A stretch of DNA of 64,000 nucleotides from Marispirochaeta sp963667435 (GTDB lineage: Bacteria > Spirochaetota > Spirochaetia > JC444 > Marispirochaetaceae), in the NCBI GenBank assembly GCA_963667435.1, contig OY763414.1:4340001-4404000 (forward strand), read 5' to 3'. A model generated the notes under the pieces. That model ran no database searches. It saw only the letters and a program-made list of their open reading frames with translations, and had not been told where the DNA came from. The first letter of the stretch is position 1. Every line of letters begins with the position of its first letter. This document shows, in pieces, positions 34,424-42,948 of the stretch. Both the position numbers and the translations under genes were made by a program.

Positions 34424-34522
34424 GATCGAAAACATTCGATTTGGAAATATGCCTTACAATTCAGTTAACGGTTCGTTAGACAAACGTTTCGCGCTGCTGA
34501 GATTGTTCCTCTTTGCTGTCAA

Positions 34523-34747
34523 TTGGACTGGACCCCTAAAGAAGGACAACCAGTTAAGCCACCATTATTCCTGGTAAAGTATGTGTGTGGTAACGGAAAT
34601 GTACGCTCAGGAAAAAAACGCTGGATACCGATTGCTACTTCTTTATCCAATAAAAATATTGGGCTTGAAGAGTTGGGAGAAGGGATCTTCCGCATCTGGT
34701 TCAGAGATTTCATATTAGGTTACTTTTACGAAGTAGTTAGGTGGTAA
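34523..34747 (+). pseudogene. C-terminal remnant of an integrase-core transposase
   Basis: The reading (GNVRSGKKRWIPIATSLSNK and then IGLEELGEGIFRIWFRDFIL) resembles the beta C-terminal part of IS481/Mu-type integrases (pattern: xWIPI.xxL... VGLEE...GIWxVxFxxxLLG). The catalytic core is absent. It occupies the stretch between the EAL gene and the toxin-antitoxin pair. A partial 11-base match to the middle of the attC-like site (TTCGCGCTGCT) lies just upstream near 34487-34497. Confidence 0.55.
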
Positions 34748-34800
34748 GTTATGTTTACATTAGAGATTTTAGGTATCGAAATGTCTAACAGTCAAAATAC

Positions 34801-34828
34801 TTGACAACTTGTCAAAAATATGTACATT
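34801..34828 (+). promoter_or_regulatory. Promoter with palindromic operator of toxin-antitoxin pair
   Basis: TTGACAACTTGTCAA (34801-34815) is a perfect 7-1-7 palindrome whose left arm is the -35 hexamer TTGACA; TACATT (34823-34828) sits at 16-base spacing as -10. The predicted start is at about 34835, the A of the antitoxin ATG MKTLAV, so the transcript may be leaderless. Autorepression by the antitoxin binding this palindrome is the usual scheme. Confidence 0.6.
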
Positions 34829-34834
34829 GAAAAT

Positions 34835-35071
34835 ATGAAAACCTTAGCCGTCGGTGAATTTAAAACCCACTTCTCAGAAATTATAGACGATGTACGTGCT
34901 GGTGAGGAGATAGTAATCACTTACGGCAAAAAGAGAGAACAAGTAGCCGTCGTAATACCATTTCCCACATACAAAAAGCGTAATAAAATAAAACTTGGCT
35001 TATTACAAGATAAAAAAATTGCAATCAAAGATGATTTTAAAATGACTGAAGAAGAATTGCTCGGATTTTGA
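34835..35071 (+). CDS. Phd/YefM-family antitoxin
   Basis: 78 residues from ATG 34835 (an upstream in-frame ATG 34820 would lie on the -10 element). N-terminal fold LAVGEFKTHFSEIIDDVRAGEEIVITYGKKREQVAVVIP is typical Phd/YefM DNA binding; the acidic C-terminal tail (KMTEEELLGF) would wrap the toxin. Its TGA overlaps the toxin TTG start, a coupling normal in such modules. Confidence 0.85.
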   Translation: MKTLAVGEFKTHFSEIIDDVRAGEEIVITYGKKREQVAVVIPFPTYKKRNKIKLGLLQDKKIAIKDDFKMTEEELLGF

Positions 35072-35475
35072 AATATCTACTCGATACACACTATCTATTA
35101 TGGTCTCTATTTGATCCTGAAAAGATTGATAAAGCGATAATAGAAATATTGGAAAATGAAGAAGATGAGAAATACATATCTGGTATAAACCTCTGGGAAA
35201 TATCCTTGAAATACTCCCTGGGAAAATTAGAAATAAATGGACTTAATCCTGAACAAATTGCTGAAAGTGCACAAGAAGCTGGCTTTAATATTTCTGATGT
35301 TGATTACGAGACATACTCATCATATTACAAATTACCCAAGAAAGAGAATCATAAAGATTCATTTGACAGAATGATAATATGGCATTCTATACAGAATGGA
35401 TTCATTTTGCTGACTAAAGATAAAAAAATTGAACAATATATACCAGATGGTCTAAAAGTAGTTATTGGAAATTAA
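35068..35475 (+). CDS. PIN-domain toxin (VapC-like ribonuclease)
   Basis: 135 residues, TTG start overlapping the antitoxin stop. PIN motifs: LLDTHYLLW (first acidic residue), SGINLWEISLKYSLGKL (second acidic), HKDSFDRMIIWHSI (third and fourth acidic region; family usually HxDPFDRxL), LLTKDKKI. VapC-type toxins cut RNA, often tRNA, when freed from antitoxin. Probably an island-stabilising addiction module. Confidence 0.87.
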   Translation: MKYLLDTHYLLWSLFDPEKIDKAIIEILENEEDEKYISGINLWEISLKYSLGKLEINGLNPEQIAESAQEAGFNISDVDYETYSSYYKLPKKENHKDSFDRMIIWHSIQNGFILLTKDKKIEQYIPDGLKVVIGN

Positions 35476-35546
35476 TGTAATGAAAAATGATGAATATGCA
35501 ACAGGGGCAGTGTTGTAATAATGTTGTAGCTGCTGTGTAGGAGAAA

Positions 35547-36173
35547 ATGCGTAATACATTCATAGAAAAAATACAGAATGGAACAATTACTTCTGTACAT
35601 GATTTAAAACATGTATATCGGGAAATAATAAAAAAGCTACACCCTGATCATTCGCCAAATGATAATTCTCACTATGAATTTATTATGGTTACAGAACAAT
35701 TCCATCAGGCGCTGAAGAAGCTTACAGAGGATAAAAAAGAATTTAATAGAAACTACAGAGACTTGTTTTATTCTGAATATCTAAACTTAGAGCAGATCGA
35801 TAAACCATTTGTATTTAATCATTCGATTAATCAGAACCGAATAATCGATGAAGTAAAGAAAAAGTCGTTATTATATTTTACAAAATGGAAGCCAGAAATG
35901 GTGGATCTCTATAAAAATGCAAATAAAGAATATGATGAAATAAAATCTGAAAAACCGACAAATATCTATCGAAAAAACCATCTCATATATAGTCTTACAC
36001 CCATTTTGAACAATATTTTAAAATATCAAATTACAGGACAAATGGTTTATAAAAATCAGTTAAAACACAATATTGTGAATACATATACGATACTAAATGA
36101 AAAAAAATGCTACTCATTGTCCAAATTTATTTCATTTCTTATGGGCGATATTGAAAGCAATGAAAATACATAA
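35547..36173 (+). CDS. J-domain-like protein, unknown
   Basis: 208 residues, ATG 35547 with TAGGAG upstream. Residues about 17-62 resemble a J-domain: VYREIIKKLHPDHSPND carries the HPD tripeptide with helix II before it and a helix III-like EQFHQALKKL after. The rest (about 65-208) is Lys/Asn-rich and helical without recognised motifs. It may recruit an Hsp70, but no partner is nearby. AT-rich, single gene, ending 10 bases before a degraded IS; possibly imported as a cassette. Confidence 0.6.
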   Translation: MRNTFIEKIQNGTITSVHDLKHVYREIIKKLHPDHSPNDNSHYEFIMVTEQFHQALKKLTEDKKEFNRNYRDLFYSEYLNLEQIDKPFVFNHSINQNRIIDEVKKKSLLYFTKWKPEMVDLYKNANKEYDEIKSEKPTNIYRKNHLIYSLTPILNNILKYQITGQMVYKNQLKHNIVNTYTILNEKKCYSLSKFISFLMGDIESNENT

Positions 36174-36239
36174 CGAGCCATTTGGAATTCCCCCGAAATC
36201 ATCGACACCTGTTATACTTAGAATCTAAGGAGAAATCAG

Positions 36240-36527
36240 GTGTCTAAGAGTCCATATTCGGAAGAATTTAAGGCAAAAACTATCAAGCAAATCATGGAAG
36301 AAGGCGTTGGCGTTTTGGCTGTTGCCAAGGCAACCAGTGTCAGTAGCGTCACCTTATAAAAGTGGCTCAAAGTTGCCGGGTGGAAATCAGGCGAGTCACA
36401 AGACAAAAAGAAAATTACTGAAGCTGACCAGGAAATAAAGGCGCTTAAGGCAGAGCTTAAACAGGTCAAAATGGAGCGAGACATCCTAAAAAAAGCCGCA
36501 GCGTACTTTGCCGGGGAGTCCCTGTAA
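36240..36527 (+). pseudogene. IS3-family OrfA with internal stop
   Basis: GTG 36240 after AAGGAG. SKSPYSEEFKAKTIKQIMEE is a transposase_8 helix; TAA at 36357-36359 interrupts, and the frame resumes KWLKVAGWKSGESQDKKKIT with a coiled coil to TAA 36525-36527. Confidence 0.75.
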
Positions 36528-37207
36528 AGTACGAATTTATCAAAGAACATCGTAGCACCTACCCGGTGCGACAGATGTGCAGGACCATGAAAGTCCATCC
36601 ATCAGGCTTCTATCGGTGGATTAAGAACCCGGAATCTAAACGAGCCATCGAGAACCGGAAAATGACCCAAGAGATCCACCATTATTGGGAAGAAAGTTGA
36701 GGCACTTACTGAAGTCCCAATATAACCCAAGTACCGTGCTCTGATAGGAAGTTGTATATTGCCCCTGTTTTCGACTGCTTCGGGGGCGATATTGTCAGTC
36801 TTGCAATGGAAAATAATATGAAAAGGGAATTATGCATTAAAGCCGTCAAAGATGCATACAATAGCAGAAATGCAGGGAATGGAGTAATCATTCACAGCGA
36901 TGCTGGAAGTCAGTATACCAGTGACCAATACAAAATCCTTGGTGATTACCACGCTATTCAGAGTATGAGTGATGTCGGCAGATGGTACGATAATGCTCGG
37001 ATGGAGAGTTTCTTTGCAACACTGGAGAAAGAAAAACTGTACAAGATTAATACTCTGAAAATGAAAATGGATGAAGTTAAAACCATTGTCTGGAGATACG
37101 TTATGGTGTACTACAATCGTCAGAGGATCAGTACGGTGAATGAAGGCGGGTTGCCTCCGACTATGTATAGGAGAATCGCAGCATCAATGAGTCATAAGGC
37201 TGCATAA
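36527..37207 (+). pseudogene. IS3-family OrfB with internal deletion
   Basis: Begins KYEFIKEHRSTYPVRQMCRTMKVHPSGFYRW (HTH_21), ends at TGA near 36700, then after a missing segment resumes with the second half of the rve core (LYIAPVFDCFGGDIVSLAM, IHSDAGSQYTS, ARMESFFATLEKEKLY). The first catalytic Asp region is lost, so no activity is expected. Confidence 0.8.
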
Positions 37208-37449
37208 AATACTTTTAGGTATTTGGGGACTGCACTAAAGACGACAATCCCATAAATTCATTTGACGGACAAAATAACATTTCCTACCATTCATTATCTA
37301 CGAAGAACACACCGTTCATCTTGGGGTACGGCTTTCTATTTAAAGAGGAAGAAAAAAGGTTATTAGTAATTAGATAAAGGTGATATCATGAATTAGACTA
37401 AATCTTATTCGTTATAGTCTATGGTTGAAGGTTTTCGCTGGAGGTCGAA

Positions 37450-39630
37450 GTGGTAAATCGGATGTCAAGAATGGTGGTAAAGATTCTTTTACCGGTTCTT
37501 ATTCTTCTCTTGTTAGTTACAGGTGTCATCAGTTTTATGAATATTCGGTCCACGGTGAAGGCATTAAATTCATCGGTAGACAGCCAGGTAGAATGGATTT
37601 CTGCCTATGCCGACCAGGTGTATTCGACTCTTCTCATAAGAGGGCTTTCTTCTGCGGAGGTCCTGATAGGTGCGATAAACCAGTTTATGGACAGAAATGC
37701 TGGTAGAGAGGAAATTCTGGCGGCGGTGAAGGCCCCTCTGGAACTTCAGGATTGGGCCGTTGGAAGCTGGGTTACCTTTGCCTCCGATGCATTTGACGGA
37801 AGAGATTCCGATTTCGCGGGTAATCCCTACTATACCTCCGATGGAGCCTTTGCTAGCTATTGGTACCGGGATGGGGATGATCTTGCCTTGTCGAATCTGG
37901 AGGGATACGAGTCTGAGGGATATTTTCTCGGAGCCTATCAGTCGTCCAAACCCCGGATGACTGACGCCTACGAGTATGAAGTGGATACGGGGGTGTTGAC
38001 TCTTATTACGATTGCTCTTCCCATTATCAGAGACGGGAAAACGATTGGTGTCGCAGGTATCGATATTGATATATCTTCCTCCCAGGAACTTATTAGCAGT
38101 ATTAATCCCTTTGAAACGGGATATGCTGCTATTTTATCTGATTCCGGGGTTGTGATTGCTCATCCTGACTCTTCTATCATCATGAAATCCTCTTCAAAGC
38201 TTTTTACAAATCCGGAAGAAGCTTCTGCTGCAATAGCAAAACATGAACCCTATTTAGAAATGGTAAAGAATGAAAAGGATATTTCCAGTATGATCAAGGT
38301 ATCCAGTTTCACCATGAAGGAGTTCGAAAAAACTCTGAATGTTCTGGTATCTCTACCTCTGACCGAAATAAACAATGAAATAAGAATGGCAATGAGAAAC
38401 GGTTTTATTATCGCCTTTGTATCGCTGCTGCTGGCCATGGGGATATTCATTCCTTTGTTAAGAAGAATGATAAAGCCTGTTCGGGACAGTGCTAAAGCTA
38501 TTGAGGATATTGCAGCCGGAGCGGGGGACCTTACCCAGAGGCTGAAAGTTGAAAGCAATGATGAAGTAGGAAAACTGAGTGAAAGTTTCAATCGGTTTAT
38601 CGAGGCCCAGAATGACTTCATAAAAGGATTGAAGGAAAAGGCCCAGCGCACGGAGGCAGCCAAGAATGTCGTGGTTTCCGCGTCTGAAGAAACGTCCGCC
38701 AATATTCAGGAAATCAGCGCCAATATCGAATCCATAGGAAAGCAGATGGAAATTGTTATCCAACAGGTTAACACCTCCGCAGCCTCCATTGAAGAAACAA
38801 ACGCTGCCGTTCAGTCTATTGACAAACAGATTGAGAACCAGGCAAACATGGTAGAGGAAACCTCAAGTTCCATAAACGAGATATCTGCTACATTGAACTC
38901 TACCTCAAACATTGCCCGGCAGCGTGCCGAAGCGGCAAAAGAGCTGAACAGCAGGGTGGATGAGGGCAGGGGAATTCTTGAAGAAGCCACTTTGGCGATG
39001 CAGAAGACGGTAAATAATCTGGAAGCCATAGAGGCTATGAATCAGGTGATGAGTAATATTTCGTCTCAAACCAATCTTTTATCCATGAATGCGGCTATCG
39101 AAGCGGCCCATGCCGGTGAGTCTGGCAAAGGATTCGCCGTGGTGGCGGAAGAAATCCGAAAACTTGCCGAGCAAGCTGGAAATTCCTCCCGGCAGATAAA
39201 CAGTTCGGTTCATACCATTTCCGATTCAATCAACCACAGTTCCAATGTGCTGCAGCGATCAGCATCGGTGTTTGAAAAAATTACCATCGAGGCCAATACC
39301 ACAGGAAGAGCCTTGGAAGAAATTTATAGCAGCGTAGAGGAAATGAATGTAGGCGGTACGGAAATCATGAATTCCACCCAGAGACTGCGGGATTCTGTAC
39401 TGCTGGTTAAGGACGGATTTCAGGAGATTGTCAGCAGTTCCAACCAAATCCTGACAGCCAATAATCAGCTCAGGAATGTTTCTGAAACGACAGAACAGGG
39501 GATTCAGGAGATCCGTATCGGTATTGCTGGTATTGTAAGAGCTTCAACAGAATTGGTAGAGGTTTCGGGACATCTGGATAATGAGGTCGTAGATTTACGG
39601 GATCAGGTTCAGCATTATATAACCGATTAA
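37450..39630 (+). CDS. Methyl-accepting chemotaxis protein with dCache sensor
   Basis: 726 residues, GTG 37450 with GGAGG at 37440-37444. Membrane helix 1 (about 10-32), a periplasmic double Cache domain (about 35-300: WAVGSWVTFASDAFDG, YYTSDGAFASYWYRDGDDLALSN, GVAGIDIDISSSQ), helix 2 (about 313-333), HAMP (RMIKPVRDSAKAIEDIAAGAGDLTQRL) and a signalling hairpin with the tip motif SSQTNLLSMNAAIEAAHAGESGKGFAVVAEEIRKLAEQ. It sends ligand signals to CheA. It lies in the island, and composition is closer to the core than its neighbours. Confidence 0.93.
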   Translation: MVNRMSRMVVKILLPVLILLLLVTGVISFMNIRSTVKALNSSVDSQVEWISAYADQVYSTLLIRGLSSAEVLIGAINQFMDRNAGREEILAAVKAPLELQDWAVGSWVTFASDAFDGRDSDFAGNPYYTSDGAFASYWYRDGDDLALSNLEGYESEGYFLGAYQSSKPRMTDAYEYEVDTGVLTLITIALPIIRDGKTIGVAGIDIDISSSQELISSINPFETGYAAILSDSGVVIAHPDSSIIMKSSSKLFTNPEEASAAIAKHEPYLEMVKNEKDISSMIKVSSFTMKEFEKTLNVLVSLPLTEINNEIRMAMRNGFIIAFVSLLLAMGIFIPLLRRMIKPVRDSAKAIEDIAAGAGDLTQRLKVESNDEVGKLSESFNRFIEAQNDFIKGLKEKAQRTEAAKNVVVSASEETSANIQEISANIESIGKQMEIVIQQVNTSAASIEETNAAVQSIDKQIENQANMVEETSSSINEISATLNSTSNIARQRAEAAKELNSRVDEGRGILEEATLAMQKTVNNLEAIEAMNQVMSNISSQTNLLSMNAAIEAAHAGESGKGFAVVAEEIRKLAEQAGNSSRQINSSVHTISDSINHSSNVLQRSASVFEKITIEANTTGRALEEIYSSVEEMNVGGTEIMNSTQRLRDSVLLVKDGFQEIVSSSNQILTANNQLRNVSETTEQGIQEIRIGIAGIVRASTELVEVSGHLDNEVVDLRDQVQHYITD

Positions 39631-39647
39631 ATCTGAATAAATTATTT

Positions 39648-40043
39648 TAAACGCTGATCCATCATTTGAGAAGATCTTCCGGTTATTGATTGATTTTCGA
39701 ATCACACTATTCACTGATTCAATGGTGTTGGTGGTACAAATAGTTTTACGGATCTCATCCGGAGCCTGTAAAAATTTCTGTGTAAAGCTCTTTTCTAATC
39801 TTGAAATCGCCTTCATACTCAATGGCGAATCTTTTTAAAGCAGGCTTCCTGTCTCGAAGTGGCATAGACAATTTCTTAGACGCTTGCTCAATAGCCAGAT
39901 AAATTATCCAATTCCATTCTGGATTCCTGCTCAGAAACTGAACTATAGATTTTCTTGAGATCAGCAGACACTGTTCTATGATCCTTGTAGGACACATATT
40001 TAAGTGAGTTTCTGATCTGATGCACAATGCAAAGCTGGACTTT
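39648..40043 (-). pseudogene. IS256/mutator-type transposase remnant, rearranged
   Basis: Minus-strand fragments: VQLCIVHQIRNSLKYVSYKD (40043 downward), then IYLAIEQASKKLSMPLRDRK with AIEYEGDF, then KFLQAPDEIRKTICTTNTIES and NNRKIFSNDGSAFKIIY. In intact IS256 transposases the EIRK..TTN.IES block precedes the LAI..ASKK..MP..D block; here the order is swapped, with ATAATTTAT at both junctions. IS copy 2 is inserted at its 5' side. Not functional. Confidence 0.7.
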
Positions 40044-40099
40044 TCATGCTGAGCCCGGATATCCGAACAGTTATTCCTAAAAACGAGGTGGAATCTCCG

Positions 40100-40432
40100 A
40101 TGTATGATACCATACCCAAGGAGATGTACGTGCGACGAAAGTTCGATGATGAGTTCAAGGCAAAAGTTGCTCTTGAAGCCCTGAAGGAAGAGAAAACACT
40201 ACAGGCACTGGCAGAGGAGTATGAGGTCCATCCGAACCAGATCAGCGTTTGGAAGAAGCAACTACTACAAAATGCAAGTTCCCTCTTTGAGCGGAAGAAC
40301 AAAAAGAACCAGGAACTTGATCAGGTGAAAAAGCGTGAACAGGAACTTTATAAGCAGCTTGGCCAGGCCAAATACGAGAACGAGTGGTTAAAAAAAAAGT
40401 ACAAGCAATTGTACGGAAAGGATTACGAATGA
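40100..40432 (+). CDS. IS3-family transposase OrfA (copy 2)
   Basis: 110 residues from ATG 40100 (GGTGGA ribosome-like site upstream). HTH: VRRKFDDEFKAKVALEALKE and TLQALAEEYEVHPNQISVWK, then coiled coil QELDQVKKREQELYKQLGQA. An A9 slippery run at 40390-40398 permits -1 shifting into orfB. Intact, unlike copy 1. Confidence 0.88.
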   Translation: MYDTIPKEMYVRRKFDDEFKAKVALEALKEEKTLQALAEEYEVHPNQISVWKKQLLQNASSLFERKNKKNQELDQVKKREQELYKQLGQAKYENEWLKKKYKQLYGKDYE

Positions 40433-41265
40433 TTGATCCTTCAGACCGTCATCTCTTGATAGTGCGACAAAGCGAACTTCTTGGTGTGAGTCGTTCTAAC
40501 CACTACTACAAGAAACGTGCCCCACGACGGGCTGATATTGAAGAAATGATTAAGCTTAAGGAGCTGTTCATAAAATATCCATTTTATGGGTACCGTAAAC
40601 ACGTTCGGGAATTGGAGAATGAATCAATATTCTCAACGGTAAAACGTGTCCGTCGGCTTATGCGTGCAATGGGGTTAAACGCTCTTTCTCCTAAGAAATT
40701 GACTTCAATACCGAAGAAGGAGCATCCGGTTTATCCATACCTGCTGAAGGGAAAAAGGATCAGATATCCCAATCAGGTCTGGGCTACCGATATAACTTAT
40801 TTGAAACTTGAAACCGGCTATGTCTACCTGGTCGCAATTATGGATCTGTATAGCCGTAAGGTCATGAGCTGGCGTATTTTACTCTCCATGGACGCAGACT
40901 TCTGTGTTGAGGCGCTGAAAGATGCCTTAAAAAAATATGGCACACCTTCAATATTCAACACAGACCAGGAAAGTCAATTTACGTCCTATGGTTTCATTCA
41001 AAACCTCAAAGAAGCAGGTGTAGAAATCAGTATGGATGGCTAGGGTCGCTGGCCGGACAATATCTATGTTGAACGGTTCTGGCGAACTCTCAAGTATGAA
41101 GATATTTACTTGAAGTCCTATGAATCAGTACGGGAGCTGAAAGCTGGTCTTACCCGGTACTTTCAATTCTATAACAGTCGAAGATTTCATCAAAGTCTGG
41201 ATTATCGGCCCCCGGAAGAGATGTATGAATCATTCCAGGTAGAAGGAATGAAAGTGGCTGCATAG
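40384..41265 (+). pseudogene. IS3-family transposase OrfB (copy 2) with nonsense codon
   Basis: Open from the -1 frame entry at 40384 to a TAG at 41041-41043, where copy 1 has CAG (context SMDG-stop-GRW), then continues in frame through the catalytic Glu region YVERFWRTLKYED to TAG 41263-41265. Asp residues WATDITY and FNTDQESQFTS lie before the stop; the usual GSQF is ESQF here. The truncated product lacks the third catalytic residue. Confidence 0.88.
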
Positions 41266-41327
41266 TCAGGCTATACCTGCAGGTTCCACCTTAAATGGAA
41301 CGGAAAACTGTTTGACAAAGGGGCTCA

Positions 41328-41578
41328 TCATAGAACGCCTGGTGACAACCAAAGCTTATTATGATGAAGCTGGCAACCTTAAACCGGATAAAACAACAGA
41401 AGGGGTTATTCCTGATAGTTTAGATACTGTTAATGAAAAAGCAACAGAAAAATTATCTGCAACAGTAAATAACGCTAATGGAGAATGGAGATTTATCGCA
41501 ATGGTTACAATGAATGATGGTGCAATTTACCCTGGTGAAGTTTATATAGTTAAAATAGAAAGTAAATTTCAGATTTAA
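41328..41578 (+). pseudogene. 3' fragment of a gene truncated by IS copy 2
   Basis: Open frame entering from the IS: VTTKAYYDEAGNLKPDKTTEGVIPDSLDTV, ending EVYIVKIESKFQI and TAA 41576-41578, overlapping the integrase stop by 4 bases. AT-rich. The 5' part is not present on the other side of the IS. Family not recognised; the tail looks like a small beta domain. Confidence 0.45.
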
Positions 41579-42738
41579 TCCCCCCATAGTCTATTTATTT
41601 TTTCCCGGACACTATCCGGGATTCGTTCTATAAGTTGTTGATCCGTGGGGTGGTCGTAATGACGGGTCATAGCATTGGTCCTATGACCCATAAGACCCTG
41701 AACCTCTTTCTGGTCAAGAAGCTGTAATGCATAAGTATTGAACGAATGACGCAGGTTGTATTGTGTTCGATCTCTACGATCTATTCCGGCTCGCATGCAG
41801 CTTGCTTTAAAGTGTTTCCCGGCAGATTCTGCCCTGATTCCCCCTTCTGCAAATTGAGGGGTAAATACAAGATCATCCGGAGAGGTTTTCGTGCTGGTGG
41901 CTTCATGAAGCAGGAGTAGTTCTTCTGCCCCCCGGGGGAGGGTGACGGCCTTGTTGAACCCGGTTTTAGTACCCTTTACGCGCTTCCTTGTATCAGGATC
42001 AATCTTATGGGTAATTGCTAATCCGTGAAGGGATCTGGACCATTTTCCCCAGGTTAATGCTCCAACCTCTTGTGGCCGTAACCCACAGGATCCCATGATC
42101 ATAAAGTAGGTTGCCCATTCCAGGGTACTCCAGACCTCGATAAGTTGATCAAGATTATCCGGAAATAGTTTTTTTAATTCTTCCAGAGTAAAGATTTCCT
42201 GTTCCCTCTTATCGATATCTTTAAAAGGCACAATTCCATCGGTAGGATCACGGTCAATATATCCTTGTGCCATTGCCTCCCTCATAACATGACGAAGAGA
42301 GACTATTATCTTGTTCTTTGCGTCAGCATTAAGCGGCCGTCTATATCTAACTGATTTTACATCAAGCAGATAATTATCAATGGCATGATACTTAATTGCA
42401 GACAATGAGAGATTTCCAAACTCAGGAAGAATATAGTTTTTTAGTTCCCCTCGTAGTTTCGTGAGATGTCGGTCAGAAAAGGTTTTTCCTTTCTTCTCCA
42501 TACGGTGTACCCAGGGACATTTCCCTCTAATAAAGAAGTCTTTTGCAAATTGATTAAGAGTTGTTTCGTCCAGATTGACCGGAATACTTACTTCATAGTT
42601 AGCAGCCCAACGTTCGGCTTCTTCCATGTTTGTAGTGCCGGTTGCAATCCACTTCCCAGGCATCGCACGAAACATCACATAAATAAAGTCACCAGTTGCA
42701 AGGTGGCGTGTCTTAAATCTGTACGCTTTCTTTGCCAT
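41575..42738 (-). CDS. Tyrosine recombinase (island integrase)
   Basis: 387 residues, start 42738 with AAGGAGAG upstream on the minus strand. N-terminal arm/core-binding domains (about 1-190) and catalytic domain with Arg in SCGLRPQEVGALTW (about 226), Lys region GTKTGFNKAV, LRHSFNT (His, Arg; about 336), LMGHRT (His) and the nucleophile Tyr in TRHYDHP (about 365). All catalytic residues are present. Its gene points away from the tRNA-Thr gene 212 bases upstream, the usual place for an island integrase using the tRNA 3' end as attachment site. Confidence 0.93.
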   Translation of the reverse strand: MAKKAYRFKTRHLATGDFIYVMFRAMPGKWIATGTTNMEEAERWAANYEVSIPVNLDETTLNQFAKDFFIRGKCPWVHRMEKKGKTFSDRHLTKLRGELKNYILPEFGNLSLSAIKYHAIDNYLLDVKSVRYRRPLNADAKNKIIVSLRHVMREAMAQGYIDRDPTDGIVPFKDIDKREQEIFTLEELKKLFPDNLDQLIEVWSTLEWATYFMIMGSCGLRPQEVGALTWGKWSRSLHGLAITHKIDPDTRKRVKGTKTGFNKAVTLPRGAEELLLLHEATSTKTSPDDLVFTPQFAEGGIRAESAGKHFKASCMRAGIDRRDRTQYNLRHSFNTYALQLLDQKEVQGLMGHRTNAMTRHYDHPTDQQLIERIPDSVREKINRLWGD

Positions 42739-42758
42739 AAACTCTCCTTTATGTCAAA

Positions 42759-42777
42759 AGATTTGAACTCACGACCT
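42759..42777. repeat. Second partial tRNA-Thr copy near integrase
   Basis: AGATTTGAACTCACGACCT occurs here and inside tRNA-Thr at 42961-42979. It lies between the integrase start and the tRNA and extends beyond the 22-bp att identity, so it may be left from an earlier integration or a tandem element. Confidence 0.75.
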
Positions 42778-42782
42778 TTGTG

Positions 42783-42834
42783 CATGTACCCAAAGCTCTT
42801 TTATGTATAGGTAAAAATTGGGTACAATGTACCC
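42783..42834. promoter_or_regulatory. TGTACCC repeats, possible integrase arm sites
   Basis: ATGTACCCAAA occurs as direct repeats (about 42783-42793 and 42823-42834), the second forming an inverted pair TTGGGTAC / GTACCCAA with an AAT loop. Related TGTACAC palindromes sit at the other island border. Confidence 0.4.
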
Positions 42835-42841
42835 AAAACAG

Positions 42842-42859
42842 GCCTATTGATCAATAGGC
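42842..42859. repeat. Perfect 18-bp palindrome upstream of integrase
   Basis: GCCTATTGATCAATAGGC is fully self-complementary. Placed between the arm-like repeats and the tRNA, it is a candidate operator or excisionase/IHF-region element. Confidence 0.6.
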
Positions 42860-42948
42860 TGGCAAAATCACGAAGCAGTGGAAACTGTGTTAAATTATTA
42901 TATTGCAAGGAAATAAAAATTTTAACATTTATTATTGGTTAAGAAATC

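Larger units (their letters stand above)
36183..37234 (+). mobile_element. IS3-family element, degraded
   Basis: About 1.05 kb between TGGAATTCCCCCGAAAT (36183) and the complement of TGCAGTCCCCAAAT (to 37234), which are imperfect inverted repeats. Both orfs are defective and a large piece of orfB is deleted near 36698-36712. Confidence 0.7.
40050..41327 (+). mobile_element. IS3-family element, copy 2 (nearly intact)
   Basis: 1278 bp, ends TGAGCCCGG (40050) and complement of TGAGCCCC (to 41327); same length as copy 1 at 29818-31095 and in opposite orientation. It interrupts an IS256 remnant on the left and a truncated gene on the right, so it may mark a deletion or recombination junction. Confidence 0.87.

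Noticed and set aside
34440..34510. Third attC-like site near GTTAGAC and TTCGCGCTGCT
   Set aside because: Shares only 11 bases with the middle of the 29.4-kb site and has one possible core box; no palindrome could be built.
36166..36183. attC half site (ACATAAC) at the end of the J-domain-like gene
   Set aside because: Only the 7-base core fits, it overlaps the stop codon, and the partner half is missing because an IS follows.
29818..41327. Target-site duplications of the two 1278-bp IS copies
   Set aside because: Flanks read ATGC on the left and TCAT on the right in both copies; these are not direct repeats, so no duplication is claimed.
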